Shown here piece by piece: positions 12,299-24,631 of a stretch of DNA of 64,000 nucleotides; position 1 is the stretch's first letter, and each line of letters opens with the position of its first letter. Both the position numbers and the translations under genes were made by a program. This stretch comes from Adineta ricciae (lineage: Eukaryota > Rotifera > Eurotatoria > Adinetida > Adinetidae), in assembly GCA_905250025.1 (NCBI GenBank), contig CAJNOJ010000003.1, forward strand, positions 1,219,032 to 1,283,031, in the 5' to 3' direction. The notes under the pieces are model-generated. The model did no database searches. It was not told the DNA's origin and saw only the letters and a list, made by a program, of their open reading frames with translations.

Positions 12299-12353
12299 AG
12301 AAAAACGAAATCATTCATCACTGTGATAAAGAATGTCTTTTCTCATTGTCTAT

Positions 12354-13103
12354 TTACATATATGGTTTCCATAGTTTGGGTGATGATGGACTGAGAGAAT
12401 TCGAAGACACACTTGATGACGATGACGATGGTAAAGAAGAGACTGACGGATATGGTTTAGTGGAATTCGGCACTGTGGAATGATTGATAAGAATTTTGAG
12501 ACACGAGGATGGTGATGGTTGTTGTTGCCGTTGTTGTTGTTGTGATGGTTGAGAATGATGGTGAGAATAGGATTCAGTTGAGATTGGTACACGTCGTTGA
12601 TACGGATGATGAGCATATCGACGATTGGACCACATTTGTCGACAACGTGTTGCTAAGCATTCGCGTTGTTCTGGAACGATATTTGGTAATGAATGAATTA
12701 GTGTCCACATTTCTTCTGAACATTGTCGATAGCCACTTTCATAGTCTTCCACGGTATTGTTCATTGTTCGTTTTAAATTTCGAATATAATTTACAGTCAT
12801 TTCGAGAATTTCTGCTTTCTCTAATTTTTGATATCTTGCTCTCTAGAAAGAGAAGAATTCTTTCGTACATGTATATCTACATTTAGTTGAACTCACTTCA
12901 TCGGTTAGAGCCATGAGATCTTTCAATTCATCGAGGCTTTTGTTAATACGATCGCGTCGTTTCTTTTCTACACATGTCTTAGCAAACTAGAAATGACGAA
13001 GAAATAAATCAACAAGGTGTTGAAAAGAAAAGTCAACTCCGAATGAACATACCTTTCGAGAAGTTTGTTCTGATGCGTCGGAATAGTCACACGTTAACAT
13101 CAT
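12354..13103 (-). CDS. HES-type bHLH repressor (copy B) with altered C-terminal tetrapeptide
   Basis: Minus-strand exons 13053-13103, 12897-12986 and 12354-12842 (introns 66 and 54 bp) give 209 aa. Exon 2 is 90 nt, identical in length to that of copy A, and encodes VEKKRRDRINKSLDELKDL. Exon 3 opens with ARYQKLEKAEILEMTV, followed by an Orange-like helix (YESGYRQCSEEM). A His/Gln/Ser-rich tail follows, and the chain ends in KLWKPYM where WRPW is expected. As in copy A, the basic region has Thr where Hairy/E(spl) has Pro. Two in-frame ATGs lie at 13103 and 13100. The gene is a tandem paralogue of copy A in the same orientation. Groucho binding may be weakened; that is inference. Confidence 0.9.
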
Positions 13104-16100
13104 ACTTCAGTTCAAAGAAATAAGAAAGTGTTTGGTACGAACCAACTACGCGTGTAAGTCTATATATACGTATATGTCTATTTCAAAATGTCACCCGTCG
13201 CAGCACACGTCTAATAGCAATTTGATGAAGATTTTTTTTCGCTCTCGCGCTCTCTCTCCTTCTCTTTCTCTTTCTATCGATTTCTTTGGACGAAAAGAAA
13301 ATGAGAGACGAAAAAACCTGATTGGCCACTATTCGATAGCGTCCTTTCGCGAACGAGAAACGCGTGCGAGAGATAGATGTTTATTTTATACCGTGAGAAG
13401 CCTTTCCTATGTATGTTTGTATGTGCACACCCTACATATACACACACGGCGGCGCGCGAATTCTGCCAAGCAAATGGAGCAATAATGTTACACTAACGAA
13501 AAAGAAATGTTCGAGAATAAAAAAGAACTTTTGTCTACGAAAAACAGTTGTGAGATATTTTGGGTATAACTTTAGTCATCAATTACTTCCAATGGTTATC
13601 ATTCTTTCTCTCTCTCTGTTTTACGAACGATTTCTATTGAATGATACACGCGTCTACGCGCGCGCACAGCGTGACCACCAAATTATTTCGTTAATTGCTA
13701 TAAAAAATGAAAACGGAGTAAATATATTCATATAAATGACAACACAAGCCAATGACGATCGATAAGATTCAATATATCTATTGGTTATTCAAATGTACAT
13801 TAACATTGATGTATATTTCAATGATCACAGAGAAGGAAAAAAAGTCTTACAAAGTCCTTTCCGTTCTTTTTCTCTTTCGTCACCTAGTTTTTGATCTTGA
13901 CTTATTCATTGATGACATTTCGCTTGAGTAAATGAAAAATTAGACAGACGAGCATTTAACCAGTGTTCTCCAAAGGTTTCATTCTTCGGCCACGTGTTTT
14001 GAACTTCTAGCATCAAAGATTTGCCTCATTCGCTTCGTCTTTTGTTAATCTATTAACAATAGTCTTTATTTGTCAAACGCATTGAATTTGATTGTCAAGG
14101 ATGGGATTCATACATCATTTTCTCACCGATGTCCAGCCCATCGTATTTTCTTGCTTTATTCTATCAGCGGCTTGTACATTATAGAACGCATAGAAAATTT
14201 GCTTTGATGTGATCCGATATGTAGAGAAAAGTGCGTACCGTATGGGCATTTGTTTTAATTGAGTGAATATGTGCACATTCTTTTCCCATGCTTTTCATGG
14301 AAAAGACAAGTTAAGTGCGTGAGATTGAAAAACAAGAAGAAGAAATAAAATGATTTGTTAGCTCATCGCTGTTGCTGTTCACATATCTGAAAGAAATCTG
14401 TCCGTGTGACAAGAGCAATATTGATTGGCTTCCGAATGGATGTAGAATATTTTGTTTAAGATTTTTCCTTCATCTCTACTTGAAAGATAGACGCACAGAC
14501 ACCTTTCTTTTTTTTTCCATTTCTTCCATTTGATAGGAATAAGTGGGAGTGATGAAACCTTGTAAAAAGACACTTGCAGTTTACTTCATCACCAAGTTGC
14601 TTGTATATACTTGAAATAAAAAAGAAAGACAGAGCAAGAGCAAGGAAAAAAAACGCATCAGCCGTTGAAGTGTTATCTTTTTTTAGTATATACCTTGAGT
14701 TGTTTTTCTCCAACGATATCTTAGATTCATTTCGTCGCCTTACTCATTATCATCAGTCTCATCTATATTTAAAGGTTTCTCGTGTTTTTTTTTGTACGAT
14801 GCACGTTGTTAAGTTCGTTTTTAATAGTCAATGTATTTGATTGCTTGTTCAATTGCAAATCTTTGTTCGATTGATAGTCGTTTGGGAGAGATTTCATTGA
14901 TTCATACGCTTGTCGAGAGTATCTCCTAATGAAAAAATAGATTTCGATTTTTCACTTTACAGAGTGTCAAAAGGAAAAAAAACTACCATTCGTCACACTC
15001 GTTCATCTATGCATACACACACAAGTCATAATTCAATGATTGACTCAGTCAAGTGACATTCGAAATCAAAGATCAATATCGCACGCACGAATGTCTATTA
15101 GAGATATGTATATATTGAGTATAGATGTTGTTATTGTCTGGATTGAAATAGTGACACGCTGATGGATATGTGTCATGTAATTTACCCAAGTACAGTTTCG
15201 ATTTCGTTTTACCCATGAGATTCAATCATTTCCTTCAAATAGTTCACTAACAGATGAAATATGTAGACATATCAATTAAATAGACATCTTACGAGAAAAT
15301 GAATATTTTCATCATCTAAGATACAAATATATTATCGAGTCGAAAGTCAATTTCGCTTGCTAAAACAAACTCAAATCTGTCTATATGATATTTTTGACAT
15401 TGTAAACATTTCGATGTGTGTTTTCTCATGGCAATTAGAAGGATGATGATTCAATACTCATAATACCATAAACGATAGTGATTGAAGAGAATATCTCGTC
15501 CTTCTTCTTCGCTTTCTCCTCTCTCTATTCGATAAAATAATGTTATTTCATCGAGGAATTTTAAATAACATTCATATGCAAAGAAAAAGAGTTGTAATAT
15601 CAAATTATTTCCATCTCATTACAAGTGTACATTAGATTAGTTAGATCGAAATATCAATGTACTAGACTGTAATATTGCAGATTAAACGAATATTTCAAAG
15701 GAGAATTTTGTTCAAGCATGAATTCATTATTGTCAATTTTTCAGCACGTCTATAAAGAACTTCTCATAGATCAATCTGAATTTTTTCTTCACAGCTAAAA
15801 TCTTTCGCTCTGAAATGACGCACATTCATTGTCAACATAAATAATAAACGAGAAATGTGACCAGGCAGCTTAGAAAATCTTTTTTTTCTTCACTTTGGCA
15901 ATGTCAATGTCGTGTCAGTTGTAGAATTTACCATTGGTTTCAAGAATTGCCAATAGTAAAGAACATTCATACCTTGAAGAAGGTATAACGGAAGAAACAT
16001 AACACGTAATGGTTTCTTTGCTGTTCTCGAGTCTCGCGTGATAGCAGCATAATACAGTATCATAATGACGACTTTCTCTTCCGTTAGTTTTCCTTCTCCC

Positions 16101-16215
16101 CTCCGACGTCGAGACTAATCCTTTTAATTTCACGATAGTGTCTCTTCACAATTAACTCTTTTTACATTCCCTAAAACAAAACCCTGTGTCAGAAAAGAAA
16201 AAGAAAAAGAAAGAA
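13104..16215. other. 3.1-kb gene-free stretch upstream of HES copy B
   Basis: This is the longest gene-free stretch in the first half of the window. Frames here are short, low in complexity and not convincing. It separates divergently transcribed HES copy B and the C12orf56-like gene, so it may carry regulatory DNA. I could not identify specific sites. Confidence 0.5.
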
Positions 16216-19200
16216 ATGACGACATCTGGAAATACACTACAATATATGGTTACGAAAAATACCAAGTTCGAAGCTAAACTAGCTCGATATTTAATATCTG
16301 ACCCAGGCGATCAACTTCTTGGTTATGATGCATGTATTGAAAGGCAAGGAAGTGCGATTAATTATCGTTTGATCGTGTTGGGACTGGAATCGATTTATCT
16401 AACGGACAATCCACCGAAAATTGCTCAACTTGAACAACCGTATATTCATTATCGTGATATTCTCCGTGTAGAAATGGTTTGTTCGATCGAGTTCCTGAGA
16501 GCTAAAGTAGAATTTGTATTGAATATTTAGATCGATGATTATCCAGAGTTTCTAAGTGGAAATGAAAAATTGAATACATTACATATGCGTTTACGGGTGA
16601 TCATGCCATTGAGTAAGGACAAAAAGAATAAGAAGAAAAAATCGAAATCGACCAGTGTTGACAACATGGAAACAATTCCAAGTTTATTCGATCGATTGAC
16701 GCTAGAGAATATCAATGCGTACATGGAAAACTTAAGTCCACGGTAAACATTTCTTCTCTATACAGAATTCTCAGAAAAACAAGATTTCTTTTCAATTTAG
16801 ACGTTCGTCATCGAACCGTGATCTGTATCAAGCACCATTACCTCAACTCTATGCAGCTATTCCTCCACTACTTTCTCCATTAACGTCTCTAGAATCGACA
16901 ATGGCGTCAGCAATCGATGAAACAGATCCTCTACATTTACCTCTTCATCAACTTGATGATTTATCTGCAACTACCATGTCGAATACTTCAACAGAATTTC
17001 AGGAACGTCTCGATCAATTAAATCTCAGTAGTGATAGATCACATTTTCAACGTTTATTTTCTTCACGACGGACACTCTCCGATGAACCACGATCAACATC
17101 ACGCTCAAAGTCAGCACGATCCTTAACGAAAAAAAAGACCAATGCCGACTCAGATTGGCTCACTGATACACCAAGACTGAATCGTTACGTCTTACAGAGA
17201 CACGAAGATGATCTTTATGGGACTTTACATACACCACGAAGTACTCCGCGTCAAAACAATGACGAGAGCATGCTAGGAACAGCTCGTTCAACATTAACCG
17301 ATCTTTCTGCAACAAGCAGTATGAATTCGACGACTGCAGAGAATTCCGGTGTTTATTGCCCATCGATTGAAGAAGTTCACAGGTAGTAAAGACAAATGAT
17401 TTGTCATTGCGTCGTAGGATCATTCGTTCAATCATCACTTGATGTTTTTGTTTTTCAGCAAGAGAAAAGAAAAGATACTTTTTAGTATGTATCCGTTACG
17501 ATTTTAGTTCTAGTCTTCTAATTCGTAGTTTCTGATATTCAATTCTTTTTCGCATGATTTATTGATTTCGTTTATCTGTGCTTGTTTTTCTTCTGATTAT
17601 CTTTAGTCTTTGTGGCGATCTTGACGATGACATGAAAGATATTGATATTTATTTTCTCAGTCTAAACGCTAAAATACCGGAAATTTTAAGTGCAGCATTA
17701 AGTAATCACATCATTGTTTCCACTTTGCGTTACGATGGTAACCGACAATTTTCTATTCTATCAACTGCGGATCGCCTACAATCTTCGTAAGATACTTCTG
17801 TTTTTCTTCAGCTGTTTGTTTACGTATATCTGTTTAGCATGGATCTGACGATGAGAAAATTTTCAGAACTCAAATCGGAAATCTTACAATCGCATAATAA
17901 TTCAAATCAATTGCTGAGATTAACCGATGAATTGTATAATGCATGTGAAAAATATGCCAAAGTGAAGGAACTCTTTTGGAAGGTAAACTCATTCTCGCAA
18001 ACAACTTATTCTCAAATGAAAAACCTCTCTCTAGGATACGGACCTATTTGTTTATTATATCGCACAATTTCACTCTTGTTCGCAATTTATATCAAAGAAT
18101 GAGTACGACGATAATACTTTAAAGTAAAAGAAACACTTCTTTGCAATTTCTGCACTTCTTCCAGTTCAATTAGTTTGTCTTTCTCAATCATGCAATTGTT
18201 CAATCAAATTTTCCTCAATACGTTCGCATCTACCGAGCGATTAGCACGCTTAACACACGACCAGTAAGTAAATGATTCGCATTTTCACACGCATGACTTC
18301 TAATCCTGCTTTTTTGTCTCGATCTTGAAATTTTTCGTACTTGTTGACCTACATACACTTGTATGAAATGTTCTTCTAGATGTTCGCGGTTTCAACTTCT
18401 CGCTGAATGTCTTCTAACACCTCCGATAACAATACTTTCCGCTCAGCCGGCTTCAACAACATCTGACGATTCGATAGCTAATGAAATGTTAAAAGTAAAC
18501 TGAGCATCGTCTTGAATATTCGTGGAATAGTTTTCTTTTGCTTAAGAACACCTACAAATTAGTATTAAAATGGATGTTCATATCAGGTGCTATTCTATGG
18601 CAAATCGGTGATATTCTTAGTCGACCATCTTGGACAGCGAAGAACTTTCGCTTTCAGCAATTTATCGAACTGTTTGAGAAAAAACAAGAAAAAGTAAGTT
18701 GATGTCTAATTGCATCGATTTTGTTTGAAAGAGCAACGGGAGATTTCCTTTTTCCCTTCTCAACAACCATACATCACGTATTCTATTCCGGAAGGAAAAA
18801 AGATAGATTTCAAAGAAAGTCTTAATTATAATTTTATTCAATTTAACTAGATTCATTCTATAGATAATTATCGTCTATTATATCCCTGAATAGTTCTGTA
18901 CTCAAATGTCAAAGAACTTGATGAACACATTTGATTTTCTAGGATGATTACTTCGATTTATTTATCGATTCATTATCGAAATTAACAATGAATAACGACA
19001 ACAAAGTAAGAAAATATATGATGAGACGGTGTACTTTCTTAGTTTGCTCTTCCGTTTAGGATCCGTTGAGTCCGAAAAATGCACTATATGTGTATCAACT
19101 ATTTTCGATACTTTCGATGATATTGATCAATTCGACAATCCTATCCGAATATCTCCGAGATCGATATTTGGAAGATTTCAAGTAAGTTTCATCTGTTCTT

Positions 19201-19392
19201 CAGTGACCTGATGTTCTTGCTTGTTCTCTTAGGTATTTTTTGAAAGAAGATGTTATACTTTCACGAATTCCTGTTCAATATCCAGTGTATCGTTTTATTC
19301 CCGATCTAGTTCGTGGTGTCCATCATCGAATCATCTATGGTGAACCAAATCTGAATCCGTCAAACCGCACGAAACATCGTCAACTGATTTAG
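16216..19392 (+). CDS. C12orf56-like protein, 12 exons
   Basis: Exons: 16216-16476, 16531-16742, 16801-17382, 17607-17786, 17838-17982, 18035-18123, 18165-18263, 18380-18494, 18547-18693, 18943-19005, 19060-19181 and 19233-19392. All junctions keep frame with GT..AG introns of 41-249 bp, giving 724 aa. The N-terminus (LGYDACIERQG, YLTDNPPK, DDYPEFLSG) resembles the start of vertebrate C12orf56, a protein of unknown function with a PH-like opening segment. A Lys-rich stretch and a Ser/Thr/Arg-rich disordered region encoded by exon 3 follow, then a mostly helical C-terminal half. A GTG-led extension upstream of ATG 16216 is not needed. The small exons are inferred from splice signals and coding continuity. 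The family name is moderately supported; no function is assigned. Confidence 0.72.
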
Positions 19393-19583
19393 TGGAAAAT
19401 ACCAATTGACTCTGTCCAAATCAGATCTACTTCCGCAATAATATATATTATTTTTTTGCACTTTCTATGATTTGGAGTGAGCATTTGAATTTTATTCGAC
19501 TTTAATCGCTTTGCTAATCTCTCACATTCACAATTTCATGTTCTGTCATTAGGATGAATATTTTTTTTTGGACAAGAAAGGAT

Positions 19584-22529
19584 TTATTCGACAATATATT
19601 TTATTAAAACATTATAGTGAGGATTTCGACCGTATTTCGCACAGATTGTCACTTCGTCCGAGCCAACAGTTAACGTTCGTTGAAAGTTGGAATTAACAAC
19701 GCTTTCCTCTCGAAGCATACGAGAATTATTCGTCATTGTAGCTAATATTGCTTCAGGTAAATAACAATGAAAGTCCACTACCGAACCTCGTATCAATTGA
19801 CCGTTCAATGGTGAATAAATATGACATTTATACGTCAGAAATTCGGGATAAATCGTAGGAAATTTTATCCGTTGCCGAAGATGAGTTACATGAAGGGGAA
19901 ACATAACAACTGACTTCGATTTTTTATCGCCACTATTGACATTCCGTGCATAGATCATTAACTCATGCTCACCGGTATGCTCAGGTGCAAACAGAAGTTG
20001 CCAAGCATTTCTTTCATAATCATATTGCACTAATGTACCATTTTCTACCGTTTGATGTTTGTACTGAATCGAGCAGGACAGTTGAACATCGTCTGGGGCT
20101 CGTATAAGTACTTCACTATAGGGAATATCGTCCGACCATATTGCCGTAGCGCGAGAGCGTGGTGACTTGATTTTTAAATCGAAGTCGTAGAATTCTTGCC
20201 ATGTTTGTGGAAATGACAATGCAGGCGCAGTAATATAATTAGCTTCAATGTGATACGCCACGGCTTCGTAGAACAAACTATCATCCGATGTTTTCTTTGC
20301 TAATATAGTAGCATGAAAGAGGCCATTTTCATTGGGTGCGAATCGGCAATACCAGATATCGTGTCGTCGATCATAATAAACCTCGTGACCGCCAAAGATC
20401 TTCTGGTTTTGGTCATTTGTCAACGAACCCATCAGGACGACATCGGATGGCGTCTTCAAACGTACTTCCACGAATGATCTATTGTCAGGTAGAACAATTT
20501 TACTACCACCTTCTGGATAAATCACTTCAAACTTGAAATCATAAAAGATTTGTTTTGTGTCAAGAGGATTACCAGCAGAAGACAATTGTCGTGCATCTAT
20601 TATATACGACGCTACAGCAGAAAAGTCGCCGGAATCAGACCTTTTCTTTGCAAAAATGAATCCTTCGAACATGCCACTTCGGTTCGGTACAAATGTGCAA
20701 CGCCAAACATCACTTTCGCTATCATAGTGAATTGTATGACCACGTAAAATTGCTTCTTTTCTATCATTTTCAAGTTGGCCATCGAGACAAACGTCAGCAG
20801 GACCTTGCATACGAACTTCAACAGTTGGTTTATCATTAGTGACGACAATAATACCTCGACTAACAGGAGAAAGAATCTTTAGGTTAAAATCGTAGAATAG
20901 TTGCCAAGTCTTTGGAAATGAGAAAGGTGGTAATGAAATTTGATTAGCGCAGATTTTAAATAATATAGCCGATTGAAAATTGCCAGGATCGCTTGTTTTC
21001 CTTGCAAAGATCGACGCACTGAATATACCACTCTTATTTGGAGCGAATCTGCATCTCCAATAATCCTTTTGTCGATCGTAATAAACTCGGTTGCCACACA
21101 TCACTGACTGACCATCAGAATCAGCAAGTTCGCCCATTAACTCAACATCAGATGGTGTACGTATTGCTATTTGAGTAAATTTTTCGCCGCTGTTCATATT
21201 GATTAAATGTGTTCCCATCGGCGACACAAGCTTCATTCCAAGGTCATGAAAAAGTTTCCATGTTCGTGGATAACTTATAGGACTCACCATCATCTCTTTG
21301 ACTTCGAGTGTTAAATCGAGAACAGGATCATACGAACCAATATCAGTATCACCCAGCTTAGCAAATATACTTATCTTATGATCACCGATGCTAGCAGGAG
21401 CAAAATAACAATTATAGACACGTTTTCTCTTGTCGAAAATAGTCGACTCGCCGCCTTCAACTATTTCATCATGTCGTTTTAGATTGGCGTTTAGCACAAC
21501 ATTCGATGGCGTCTTCAATATCACCAATGCGTATGGTTGATTGGGTTCAAGATAAACAACACCTTTGTTACGAGGCTGATACATTTCTAGCTTATATTCA
21601 AAATACAACGGACGTAGTTTTGGCATAGACATATACTGCGCCATACTAATCGGTGTTTCCAGCAGTTGCCACCTTTCTTCTTCTTTTCTAGGAAGATGAT
21701 GGTAAATCATCTCGTTCGGACGAGCAAGGAAATAATAAGCTTCAAGTCTCTGCTCGAACTCTTTCTTATCATTCACGTGACCTGCACCCCATGTCGACTC
21801 CACCAAGTACCAATGATGGTCGATCTCGACTACATTCCATGCATGGTCAACCTCACTCGGTGCACCTTCTCGATCATCGAATCCATATCCCTTCGAATAC
21901 CCGCTCACCACCTCACATGGCATTTGTAGATGATCGCACAAATATTTGTACATGTTGGCATAGCCTGCACAGACACCTCTTCTTGTTCGAAAGACTCCTT
22001 CGGCTGTCTGATCCTGATAGTTCTTAGTGAAATAGGAGACAGTATCATAGTGAATGTTGGATGCAATCCAGTAGAAAATGAACCAGTGTCGATGGATGAC
22101 AGATTTTCCTCCGGAGAATGTTTTTAGAATATCTGTAAGGTGAGAGAGCGAAGTTGGACTCCATCGTTCTATTGCAGATCGATATGAAGTTCTATTCACT
22201 GCTTCCTGGCGCTGTTGGATGAAAATTTGATTGAATGCATCTGGATCAGCCGGGACAATGTCAATAAATTTTTCAGCACTTGATGGAAGCTTCTCCTTGG
22301 TAATATCCTCTAGTATATCTTTTGGAGGCTGATGAATTTGAGGTTCTGTCTTCCTAGGATTGTAGTCTGAAGCCTTATCAACAGGCTCTGGAATTATGTG
22401 AGGTGATTGTGTTTCTTGATTGATAGGATTGGGATCAGGTTCTGGAATTATGTGAGGTGATGGTGTTTTTCTATCCACAGGTTTAATAGTATAAATGGGT
22501 TTCTGACATGGACAGATTCGACAACCCAT
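19584..22529 (-). CDS. KY-type transglutaminase-core protein with six repeated beta domains (copy 1)
   Basis: An intronless 981-aa frame. It starts MGCRICPC, a motif fit for N-myristoylation at Gly2 and palmitoylation at Cys3, and an SPHIIPEP motif is then repeated twice. A transglutaminase/KY core spans about residues 115-310: RGVCAGYANMY (candidate nucleophile Cys187), VDHAWNVV (His229) and YLVESTWGAGH, where the usual acidic residue is Glu244. About six repeats of roughly 115 aa follow, each opening with a pattern like FPKTWQ-FYDF-LKI-SP and containing a CxFAP-type segment. KY-family proteins act at muscle Z-discs and the cytoskeleton as putative peptidases or scaffolds. The core is nearly identical to that of the gene at 24632-26782, while the repeats have diverged. 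Membrane attachment is inferred. Confidence 0.85.
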   Translation of the reverse strand: MGCRICPCQKPIYTIKPVDRKTPSPHIIPEPDPNPINQETQSPHIIPEPVDKASDYNPRKTEPQIHQPPKDILEDITKEKLPSSAEKFIDIVPADPDAFNQIFIQQRQEAVNRTSYRSAIERWSPTSLSHLTDILKTFSGGKSVIHRHWFIFYWIASNIHYDTVSYFTKNYQDQTAEGVFRTRRGVCAGYANMYKYLCDHLQMPCEVVSGYSKGYGFDDREGAPSEVDHAWNVVEIDHHWYLVESTWGAGHVNDKKEFEQRLEAYYFLARPNEMIYHHLPRKEEERWQLLETPISMAQYMSMPKLRPLYFEYKLEMYQPRNKGVVYLEPNQPYALVILKTPSNVVLNANLKRHDEIVEGGESTIFDKRKRVYNCYFAPASIGDHKISIFAKLGDTDIGSYDPVLDLTLEVKEMMVSPISYPRTWKLFHDLGMKLVSPMGTHLINMNSGEKFTQIAIRTPSDVELMGELADSDGQSVMCGNRVYYDRQKDYWRCRFAPNKSGIFSASIFARKTSDPGNFQSAILFKICANQISLPPFSFPKTWQLFYDFNLKILSPVSRGIIVVTNDKPTVEVRMQGPADVCLDGQLENDRKEAILRGHTIHYDSESDVWRCTFVPNRSGMFEGFIFAKKRSDSGDFSAVASYIIDARQLSSAGNPLDTKQIFYDFKFEVIYPEGGSKIVLPDNRSFVEVRLKTPSDVVLMGSLTNDQNQKIFGGHEVYYDRRHDIWYCRFAPNENGLFHATILAKKTSDDSLFYEAVAYHIEANYITAPALSFPQTWQEFYDFDLKIKSPRSRATAIWSDDIPYSEVLIRAPDDVQLSCSIQYKHQTVENGTLVQYDYERNAWQLLFAPEHTGEHELMIYARNVNSGDKKSKSVVMFPLHVTHLRQRIKFPTIYPEFLTYKCHIYSPLNGQLIRGSVVDFHCYLPEAILATMTNNSRMLREESVVNSNFQRTLTVGSDEVTICAKYGRNPHYNVLIKYIVE
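21601..22188. repeat. 588-bp tract nearly identical to 25944-26531
   Basis: The segment coding the transglutaminase core of KY copy 1 matches KY copy 2 with about six differences by eye (about 99 percent). The flanking coding sequence on both sides is strongly diverged. Boundaries are sharp, as expected for gene conversion. Confidence 0.85.
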
Positions 22530-23852
22530 AATCGTTTTGTATTATTTATACGAGTGTCTGTTACCTTTTTTTAAATAAAAGAAATGAAGGACATCGCCGA
22601 TAAAGAAAAACATTAATTCATATCTTATTTTTTCAAACTCTAGTTGCTATCATACTCAAGAACGACGACTTGACGTTCTTATCGTAAACGATATAGATGA
22701 CTATACAGTAGGAAGTAAACACAACTACAGCGAATACTCATCATAGACATTCTCGAATAAAATCGAGTTCGAATCTAATCTATTCAATTTGTTTGTAAAA
22801 GTGTTTCACCATTCAAAATCATACAGCCTAGTGTAGGGATCAGAACTTTTAGCAGATGTAATAATTTCATGTTTAGTTCGAATGAAGTATACGATCGAAA
22901 GTTGATTACTCATAAACTACTTTTTCAAATGAGTTTTTTACTGGGTTAGTCGGTTGACAGAGTTCAATAGGTTGCCATGACTTTGTAATTGCGTATGACT
23001 AGTATAGTCACAGGATTGTTGACGAAATAATGGATCTAATATCTTAAGATCCATATCTATACTTTCTATACAATCGTAAGTTGAAGAAGGAAACGGATCG
23101 GTAATGAACATATCGGATGTATTCTTAGTATCACTTTCGAATACATCATTAGACACTATTTCTAGTCGAAGACGATGCATGCTTATTTGATACCTCATGA
23201 ATTAATCTATGAGATAGATGATCATCTGCTATTCCGAAGGTATTTCTAGAATCATTGCCTTGATGTTTGACTGCTTTTTTGACCTGTGTTGAAACGGATT
23301 TGAACGTCTTTACATTATCTTCTATTGTAGATAATGATTAAAATGATACTCTAACGCTATTCAAAGTCAATTTAAATTCAGTTGAAAAAATCAAACTTCC
23401 TAACTTCTGTTTGTTTTGCTTGGAATCTAGTCATTTATATACATTCGAAGTATTCCCTATAATTATTTGAAACCTAATAGTACGAAGACATGATGTTTGA
23501 ATGACAAGAAAGCTGAGCTTTTTTTGGAATTATTTTCTTCTTCACCGAATTATTTGATTAGCATCTATCAGTACATCTATATAAGAAAATAGGATTGAAT
23601 ACCATGCCTAACAATGGCTGATGCTCGTATTGATAGGGAATAGACGCGAGGAAAACATTTCTGAAAAATAGTAAAGAAAAACTGTCAGTCACAATCAGAG
23701 AGAGAGAGAAGAGAAAACAGAAAAAGAATATGTAATCAGATAGTGAATGTAATGGTTGTTATTCAGTCTTTTACTTCTAAAGAAAATTTTTAGTACTTCA
23801 GGTTCTTCACTATTGTTGAGAACATTTCGAAGGTATTGTCGAAAGAAATCAG
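22530..23852. other. Intergenic, one doubtful short frame
   Basis: AT-rich. A minus-strand frame at 22938-23198 (86 aa, Ser/Asp-rich, ATG start) has coding-like composition, but no recognised domain and no clear splice partners. Nothing else is supported. Confidence 0.3.
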
Positions 23853-24591
23853 ATGGAAGTAGATAGTAATTTGGTTCATGATTGTAAACAGGAAGAAGAT
23901 GTTGAGAGAAAAGGTAGAAAATCCAGCGAACAATGTCGAAATCGAATTTCGAAAGTATCAAGTACAAAGACAAATCTTTTCATTGACCTGTGTCAATCGT
24001 CTACAATCTTTATTTTTCTAGTCATCATCGCCATTATTCCTAGTAAGTCGAATTTCGTGCACTCTCACCCCCCAAATTTCTCCGTTATCATTCACAGTCT
24101 TACAGATTTTCATGGGCTGGCGTTATTCTCAAGCTTGTCCAATAAACAAACTGATTCCACACTATTCAATCGTAGCTGGTACTGTCGCTCTCCTTCTGGT
24201 TATTCTGATCTCCATTACTCAGCTTATAACACGAGTATTTGGAAAAACAGTGTTTGATGATAATGTTGATCGAAGAAATCCAAATCGTGCGACAATGTTC
24301 GTCGGTTGCGGCATATGTAGTATTATGTGCATAAATTTATCGCTTTTTATATTCTTACTTGGTTGGTCTGTCACCGGTTTAGTATGGGTCATTGATGCTT
24401 GGTATCGTGTTCAATATATACACGCTGAAAAAAATGATTACTGCCATCCCATACTTTATCAATTTACATTTGCCATTCTTTTAATCACAACTCTGCTGAA
24501 AGTATTATTTTTTTGTATTTTTTGCAAGAAAACTTGTGTTAAAATGGCTATGACGAAGAGAAGAGATACGATCACATCAGAAGATGGTTAA
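23853..24591 (+). CDS. TMEM272-like four-helix membrane protein, 2 exons
   Basis: Exon 1 (23853-24042) joins exon 2 (24098-24591) over a 55-bp intron; the acceptor CACAG at 24097 keeps the frame, while a second AG 8 nt further on does not. The product is 227 aa. Four hydrophobic segments are seen: IFIFLVIIAII, YSIVAGTVALLLVILIS, ICSIMCINLSLFIFLLGW and FTFAILLITTLLKVLFFCI. Between the first and second lies ACPINKLIPHY, like the CP--P-IP-Y motif of TMEM272-type proteins. A W-V-DAWYRVQYIH stretch and a YCHPILYQFTF stretch also fit. The N-terminus is charged and cytosolic-looking. Function is unknown. The gene converges on KY copy 2 with only 40 bp between stop codons. Confidence 0.75.
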
Positions 24592-24631
24592 AAGAACAAT
24601 GTCTGTTTTTCGTAACTTTTGTCAATAAATG

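Larger units (their letters stand above)
9632..12353. other. Intergenic between the two HES-type genes, with contig join
   Basis: 2.7 kb without a supported complete gene. It contains a single N at 11191 followed by a partial duplicate of HES copy B. The rest is AT-rich with CA/TG-rich stretches. As the upstream region of HES copy A it may hold enhancers, but no specific site was identified. Confidence 0.5.

Noticed and set aside
20336-22127. Plus-strand frames opposite KY copy 1
   Set aside because: They are antisense shadows of the 981-aa frame; the same shadows recur opposite copy 2 because the DNA is shared.
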